From Clostridia bacterium (GTDB lineage: Bacteria > Bacillota > Clostridia > Oscillospirales > Acutalibacteraceae), in assembly GCA_017435385.1 (NCBI GenBank), contig JAFSFB010000003.1, positions 62,001 to 126,000 on the forward strand: 64,000 bases of DNA. The letters are read 5' to 3'. Positions 60,249 through 64,000 of the stretch are shown here, one piece after another. The first letter of the stretch is position 1, and every line of letters starts with the position of its first letter. The notes beneath the pieces are model-generated. The model was not told where the DNA came from. It searched no databases and saw nothing but the letters and a program-made list of their open reading frames with translations. The position numbers were made by a program, and so were the translations under genes.

Positions 60249-60941
60249 TCATATTCCCCGAAGCTCGCATTTTTCAACATAGCCGAGCAGGATTTTGCGC
60301 ATTTCTTCCATTTCCTTTTTGTCGACTCCCGAAAGTCCGAAGCCGATAAGCTCGCCCGAATCCCTGAACGCCTGAAGATAATGCCTCTTTGCGCCTTTTA
60401 TGAATTCGCCGAGAGCGTTCATGTCAAAGATGCTGTGAAACTCTCTGACGACGGTTGTTCTGAATTCATAGTCCACCCTGCCCTCAAGAAGCAGCTTTAC
60501 GCTTTTTTCGATTTTTGAGATATCGTAGCCGCCGATGCCGACTGCAGGCGGATATCCCGCAGGCGAAGCCTTGATATCCATAGCAACATAATCAACAAGA
60601 CCTCTGTCAATAAGCTCTCTGAGCTTTTCGGGGTAGGTGCCGTTGGTGTCGAGCTTCACGCTGTAGCCGAGCTCTCTTATCCTTTCGATGAAAACATCGA
60701 TATCCTTCTGCATGAGCGGCTCGCCGCCCGTTATGACGACGCCCTCGAGAATTCCCTGACGCTTTTTCAGAAAGGACAGAATATCCTCAACGCTGTATTC
60801 GCCCTCTGCGGAAGGATTGAGGACAATACCTGCGTTATGGCAGAAGGGACAGCGGAGATTGCAGCCGCCCGTAAATATCGTACACGCCATTTTGTCGGGA
60901 TAGTCAAGCAGAGTGAGCTTCTGAAGCCCCTGAATATTCAT
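60249..60941 (-). CDS. nrdG: Anaerobic ribonucleotide reductase activating protein (radical SAM)
   Basis: Generates the glycyl radical on NrdD. The 230-residue protein has the cluster motif C27-x3-C31-x2-C34 (CNLRCPFC) and a TGGEPL block. I start at the ATG at 60941 behind AGAGGTG; a GTG three codons earlier overlaps that site. It lies upstream of nrdD, separated by 214 bp holding nrdD's own promoter, so the two can be expressed separately. Confidence 0.93.
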   Translation of the reverse strand: MNIQGLQKLTLLDYPDKMACTIFTGGCNLRCPFCHNAGIVLNPSAEGEYSVEDILSFLKKRQGILEGVVITGGEPLMQKDIDVFIERIRELGYSVKLDTNGTYPEKLRELIDRGLVDYVAMDIKASPAGYPPAVGIGGYDISKIEKSVKLLLEGRVDYEFRTTVVREFHSIFDMNALGEFIKGAKRHYLQAFRDSGELIGFGLSGVDKKEMEEMRKILLGYVEKCELRGI

Positions 60942-60967
60942 AACAACCACCTCTTTCGCTCAGAAAA

Positions 60968-61015
60968 CCACAAAATAATTGGTCAGTGATGAAATATTAA
61001 CACAAGATATAGTGG
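60968..61015. promoter_or_regulatory. Candidate NrdR boxes upstream of nrdG
   Basis: The site at 61000-61015 (ACACAAGATATAGTGG) matches 14 of 16 NrdR consensus bases. A weaker site at 60968-60983 (11 of 16) has its centre 32 bp away. This copies the arrangement at nrdD. I could not find a convincing promoter for nrdG itself. Confidence 0.65.
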
Positions 61016-61094
61016 TTATTCTATGGCAAAAACCACAATTTCAGATATTTCCAAAAAATTTTCAAAGAATTTGTTTTGATTTACGGGCAAATAA

Positions 61095-61262
61095 TTAATC
61101 GACCTTGCAAATGGGATTGCAATTTATTCGTGTAGGGCGGGATGCCCTCATCCCGCCGTTAATTCCGCATCAATCTTGCGGCGGCTTGTGGGCAAGCCGC
61201 CCTACCGAAGCAATCTTTTCTTTGACATTTATATTCAGCCCAAAATTACGCATTGCGCATTA
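61095..61262 (+). repeat. Hairpin-rich intergenic repeat, copy 1
   Basis: About 168 bp, roughly 93% identical (12 differences by my count) to 63251-63417 in the same orientation. Inside are two perfect hairpins: 61136-61157 (9-bp stem) and 61180-61201 (9-bp stem). The pair is bounded by inverted ends GTAGGGCGG (61132-61140) and CCGCCCTAC (61197-61205). No coding capacity. It resembles small non-autonomous mobile repeats (MITE/REP-like). Confidence 0.9.
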
Positions 61263-61321
61263 AACAGGGTAAGGGCAAAGCCCTTCCTTAACTATTCACT
61301 ATTCACCATTCATTATTCACT

Positions 61322-61347
61322 AAAAAAAGCGGAGCCGAAGCTCCGCT
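61322..61347 (-). terminator. Intrinsic terminator of the sigma/WG operon
   Basis: On the minus strand an 8-bp stem (61347-61340 with 61335-61328) with a TTCG tetraloop, followed by seven T (61328-61322), 19 bp past the stop at 61367. Confidence 0.92.
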
Positions 61348-61366
61348 GAAAAAAGATGGTAAACGG

Positions 61367-62632
61367 TTATCCGATTATTTTTCCGTTTGCGTCAAGCAAA
61401 TGAGTTTTGCTCTGCTTGTCATAATAGGCGGTGTAAGTGCCGTCGGGATTCTTCTCGATGCGGTCATACTCATCGGAAAGCTTGTTGCCGTTTTTGTCAA
61501 TAACCCAACATCCTCCGATGCTCACCATCAGCTCATTATCCCATTCGCCAAGAACAACGCCGATGCCCGTTTCTGCGCCGTAATCAATGCTGATATGGTG
61601 AAAACTTCCGCTTTCGCAGACAAGGTTGCCTTCAGTATCGTAAATCACGGCAACATCCGTAGGACCAAGCCCCTGCTCGTCACCCCGTCTGCCGATGAAT
61701 CTGTCGCCCGTAAAAAAGAGAGAAGCATATTCGCAGGGCACGACCTCTTTTCCGCTGTCATCGCATGCACCGAAAAGCAGGGTCTTATAATTACCCGAAT
61801 AATGTCTGTATGCCGCCGTCAGATTCATCCCGTTGCCGAGCGGCTTTTTTATCTTCGGGCTTTCGTCAAAGACGCTGACCGTTTCACCCTTATAATTTAT
61901 AAGGTAATATTTATCATTATATATACCTTTCACCAGTTCTTCGCTTTCATAGCCGGCCGCTCCCGTCGTGTGAGCAATATCCAAGCTGTCGAATTCAAAA
62001 TCATATACCCTTGAGCCGTCGGTTCTGATCAGAACACCGTTTCCGCCCGTTACATCGGCTATCAGAACATGGACCTCCGAACCGTAATTAATCGGAATAA
62101 GATATCCTTTGAAAAATCCGAAAAGAACCTTTCCGTCGGAGGTAATCAACGCCGACTCAGTATATCCGTTATTTTTTCTTTCGGCAACGAAGCGGTTTTC
62201 TCCCACGGCGTATGCTCTGTAATACTGCGGAGGAACAACTATCTCCCCCTCAGCATTGACAACGCCGAATCTGTTTGACTCATCATAAGGATCCTGCTCA
62301 TCCTTCTCGTTGACATAGCAGGTTCTGAACTCTCCGTAATTCTCCTGCTCAGCATAAATAAAAATCCTTTTTCCGTTATATCCCTGTGCAACGGTCATTT
62401 CGTGAGTGAATTCCGTTGCGCCGTCGGTTGCCGAGGGATTATCGGTCGGAACAACAAAAACATTGATCGGAGAAATCAGATTCCGAAACACCGAGGCAAC
62501 AGCGAGCACGACGGCAACGCATGCCGCAGAGGCAAGCACGGTCACGGCTCTGTTCAGCTTTTTCTCTCTTTTTTGAAGATACTCCTCTTTCTTTTTGAGC
62601 ACAGCTTCTGCTCTCATCTCGTACTTATTCAT
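61367..62632 (-). CDS. WG-repeat membrane protein, partner of the ECF sigma factor
   Basis: A 421-residue protein. A short, charged cytoplasmic segment (about 1-27, Lys/Glu-rich) is followed by one membrane helix (about 28-48) and an extracellular part with WG/KWG-type repeats (NRFGVVNAEGEIVVPPQYYR; YNDKYYLINYKGETVSVFDE; YDRIEKNPDGTY). The start ATG at 62632 sits behind AGGAGG within the sigma gene; the genes overlap by 8 nt. By position it should be the membrane partner or anti-sigma of that factor, but no zinc anti-sigma motif (HxxxCxxC) is present. What the WG domain senses is unknown. Confidence 0.82.
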   Translation of the reverse strand: MNKYEMRAEAVLKKKEEYLQKREKKLNRAVTVLASAACVAVVLAVASVFRNLISPINVFVVPTDNPSATDGATEFTHEMTVAQGYNGKRIFIYAEQENYGEFRTCYVNEKDEQDPYDESNRFGVVNAEGEIVVPPQYYRAYAVGENRFVAERKNNGYTESALITSDGKVLFGFFKGYLIPINYGSEVHVLIADVTGGNGVLIRTDGSRVYDFEFDSLDIAHTTGAAGYESEELVKGIYNDKYYLINYKGETVSVFDESPKIKKPLGNGMNLTAAYRHYSGNYKTLLFGACDDSGKEVVPCEYASLFFTGDRFIGRRGDEQGLGPTDVAVIYDTEGNLVCESGSFHHISIDYGAETGIGVVLGEWDNELMVSIGGCWVIDKNGNKLSDEYDRIEKNPDGTYTAYYDKQSKTHLLDANGKIIG

Positions 62633-63173
62633 ATTCAAAGCCCTCCTTTTCCAAAGCTTTTTTCAATGAATCCTTTGCACGGTAGATCAGCATTTCGACC
62701 TGACGGTTTGATTTTTCGATGACGGAAGCAATTTCTCCGTTCGACATCTCCTCATAGAAAGAAAGATAAAGCACCTGCGCATAAAGGGGCTTGATTTCCG
62801 ACATTGCGGAATAAACTGCTTTTCTTCTTTCATAGTCCTCCGCATTCCGCTCAACCGAAAAATCGGCATCGGGCTGAAAAACGAAAGAGCCGTCAACGGG
62901 GATAATTCTTCTGTGCTTACGGATATGGTCGATCGCCTTGTTGCGTGCAATTTTAAAAAGCCACGTTTTGAACTGCGATTCGCCCCTGAAGTTGCACTCC
63001 CTGATTATCAGCTCCAGATATGTATCCTGCATCAGATCCTCGGCAACATGCCCGTCATGCACGATGCCATTGATGAACGCCGCAAGCGAATCGCTGTAAA
63101 GCTCCATGATTTCGACAAGTCCTTTTTTGTCACCTGCAAGAAATCTCTGATAGCTTTCATAACCTTTATCCAC
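62625..63173 (-). CDS. ECF-type RNA polymerase sigma factor
   Basis: A 182-residue group IV sigma factor. Region 2 (DGHVAEDLMQDTYLELI; FKTWLFKIARNKAIDHIRKHRR) and region 4 (LYAQVLYLSFYEEMSNGEIASVIEKSNRQVEMLIYRAKDSL) are both clear. It starts at GTG behind GAGGTGATATT. It overlaps the WG-repeat membrane gene, forming a sigma/membrane-protein pair. Confidence 0.92.
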   Translation of the reverse strand: MDKGYESYQRFLAGDKKGLVEIMELYSDSLAAFINGIVHDGHVAEDLMQDTYLELIIRECNFRGESQFKTWLFKIARNKAIDHIRKHRRIIPVDGSFVFQPDADFSVERNAEDYERRKAVYSAMSEIKPLYAQVLYLSFYEEMSNGEIASVIEKSNRQVEMLIYRAKDSLKKALEKEGFEYE

Positions 63174-63195
63174 AATATCACCTCATTTCACCCTT

Positions 63196-63223
63196 TAGAC
63201 GAATAAGAAAGCAAAAACTCACA
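63196..63223 (-). promoter_or_regulatory. Candidate ECF-type autoregulatory promoter
   Basis: On the minus strand CGTCTA (63201-63196), typical of ECF -10 elements, lies 16 bp from TGTGAG (63223-63218), a partial match to TGWAAC-type -35 elements. It lies 23 bp before the sigma gene. A TATAAT at 63233-63228 could instead give a SigA promoter with a 19-bp spacer. Confidence 0.35.
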
Positions 63224-63250
63224 GTAAATTATATTTTTTCCGTCGATTCG

Positions 63251-63417
63251 TAAATCAACCTTACAAATGGGGTTGTAATTTATTCATGCAGGGCGGGATG
63301 ACCTCATCCGCCGTTAATTCCGCAACAATCTTACGGCGGCTTGTGGGCAAGCCGCCCTACCAAAGCAATCTTTTCTTTGACATTTATATTCAGCCCAAAA
63401 TTACGCATTGCGCATTA
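63251..63417 (+). repeat. Hairpin-rich intergenic repeat, copy 2
   Basis: About 167 bp, same orientation as copy 1 at 61095-61262. The second hairpin (GGCGGCTTG / CAAGCCGCC) is intact; the first has lost one base and carries a loop change. As with copy 1, it is followed by ATTACGCATT-type sequence and a TTCG-loop terminator. Confidence 0.9.
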
Positions 63418-63430
63418 CGAATTACGCATT

Positions 63431-63455
63431 AAAAAAGCGGAGCCGAAGCTCCGCT
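63431..63455 (-). terminator. Intrinsic terminator of the GtrA-family gene
   Basis: On the minus strand the same 8-bp stem with TTCG tetraloop as at 61328-61347 (63455-63448 with 63443-63436), followed by six T (63436-63431), 14 bp past the stop. Confidence 0.92.
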
Positions 63456-63469
63456 TTGAAAATCTGAAA

Positions 63470-64000
63470 TTATTTTTCTTCCTTCTTCTTATGGAAGAGA
63501 ATCTTGTCAACGGGGAAATAAAGGAAGAACTGAAGAGCTGAGCAAACAGCAGTTGCGATTGTGAGAGCAAGACCGCTGCCAAGGTTGAACTTGTTAACGC
63601 AAAGCTGGAAGATAACGGGGTTGAGCCATGCTGAGAAGCAAACAAGTGCGATCGTGAAAACTATGTAGATGGGAAGAGTAATCGCTGTGTTTGCGCTGGA
63701 GTTGAATGTCTTTTCCTTGTTGATAAAGAAAGCAACGATCTGAGCGAGAACATTTGCAGCATTTGCTGAAATGAAGAGAGCAAGACCGCAACGCTCACCT
63801 TCGATTACGGGATAATCGAATACCCACCAGTGGAAAGCGGTGTCGCTGAGTTCCTTGATTGCGGGGATGTTATAAAGAATTGCAAGGGTGACAACCTGAA
63901 CGATGCATGCACCGAGGCTGACAACGATAAATTTGATAAACTGCCAGAGAGTGTTAATGCCTGAGCCTTTATTCTCAGCAGCCTTATCGATCTGATTTAA
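63470..64000 (-). CDS. GtrA-family membrane protein (5' end beyond window)
   Basis: The frame is open from base 64000 to the stop at 63470, giving 176 residues of a protein cut at its N-terminus. It has four hydrophobic segments and the GtrA-like block NVLAQIVAFFINKEKTF, and ends in a Lys/Glu-rich cytoplasmic tail (DKILFHKKKEEK). GtrA proteins help move lipid-linked sugars across the membrane, usually with a glycosyltransferase; no partner is visible here. Confidence 0.82.
   Translation of the reverse strand, partial: LNQIDKAAENKGSGINTLWQFIKFIVVSLGACIVQVVTLAILYNIPAIKELSDTAFHWWVFDYPVIEGERCGLALFISANAANVLAQIVAFFINKEKTFNSSANTAITLPIYIVFTIALVCFSAWLNPVIFQLCVNKFNLGSGLALTIATAVCSALQFFLYFPVDKILFHKKKEEK

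Noticed and set aside
60068..60280. 70-codon leftward ORF between nrdG and nrdD
   Set aside because: It covers the NrdR boxes and nrdD promoter, overlaps the end of nrdG in another frame and has no ribosome site or recognisable composition.
61263..61321. Run of ATTCACT-like short repeats
   Set aside because: Only four or five degenerate 7-9-mers; too short and irregular for a CRISPR array or an iteron origin.

Overview
The window comes from a spore-forming, anaerobic, Gram-positive Clostridia-type genome of moderate GC, most likely a gut Oscillospirales/Ruminococcaceae lineage (taxon inferred, not proven). The basis is gene content: spoVM, spoIIGA-sigE, a GerW/YtfJ protein, a DacF-type carboxypeptidase, a CwlD-like amidase, RemA, PrkC/PrpC, a class III (oxygen-sensitive) ribonucleotide reductase and a clostridial three-gene oxidoreductase cluster. 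Firmicute regulatory RNAs support it: a ZTP riboswitch and an alanine T-box. Alternative starts (TTG, GTG) preceded by good Shine-Dalgarno sites are frequent.

Layout. 1-9.4 kb: the 5' part of fhs (minus) behind its ZTP riboswitch; then rightward a glycerol-3-phosphate-dehydrogenase-like trio, and argF followed by carB, whose reading frame continues without a stop into a diaminopimelate-epimerase domain. 9.5-34.3 kb: almost 25 kb of tightly packed leftward genes. Read in the direction of transcription they are: lipoprotein, response regulator, histidine kinase, DUF1385, prmC, M50 protease, scpA, scpB, DUF2953, gerW, dacF, pseudouridine synthase, a 107-aa unknown, yicC, remA, gmk, rpoZ, priA, def, fmt, zinc peptidase, rsmB, rlmN, prpC, prkC, rsgA, a small membrane ORF, spoVM and an ECF-transporter S component. 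The gmk-to-spoVM part is the conserved Firmicute translation/signalling cluster. 34.5-47.5 kb, all leftward: cdaA-cdaR (c-di-AMP), ispF, an RNase M5-like gene, holA, comEC, a phosphoribosyltransferase, a HIT protein, alaS with its T-box, and a long protein joining a sigma-like N-terminus to a transmembrane segment, WG repeats and an SH3b domain. 47.7-49.2 kb: spoIIGA-sigE.

49.4-55.9 kb is rightward: a PHP phosphoesterase; an apparent operon of ferredoxin-type aldo/keto reductase, SGNH hydrolase, stand-alone PTS EIIC-like permease and ceramidase-like secreted protein; then a RodA/FtsW-family gene. 55.9-64 kb is leftward: amidase, trxB, nrdD with a fused redoxin domain, nrdG, a WG-repeat membrane protein with an ECF sigma factor, and the 3' part of a GtrA-family gene. 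NrdR-box pairs lie before nrdD and nrdG. Two ~168-bp copies of a hairpin-rich intergenic repeat flank the sigma/WG locus.

How the genes work together: the window is mostly core chromosome (translation, peptidoglycan, c-di-AMP, Ser/Thr phosphorylation, sporulation). The less ordinary items are the CarB-DapF fusion, whose epimerase part has lost one of the two catalytic cysteines; the sigma-like/WG/SH3b fusion, with a split sigma + WG counterpart 14 kb away; a ComEC with a degenerate metallo-beta-lactamase motif; and nrdD-redoxin next to trxB under an NrdR-type operator. Gene-free stretches over 300 bp are 740-1136 (riboswitch and two divergent promoters; nothing else seen in about 955-1069), 44706-45054 (T-box and promoter) and 60942-61366 (NrdR boxes, repeat, terminator). 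I found no tRNA, rRNA, CRISPR array, insertion sequence or prophage gene.
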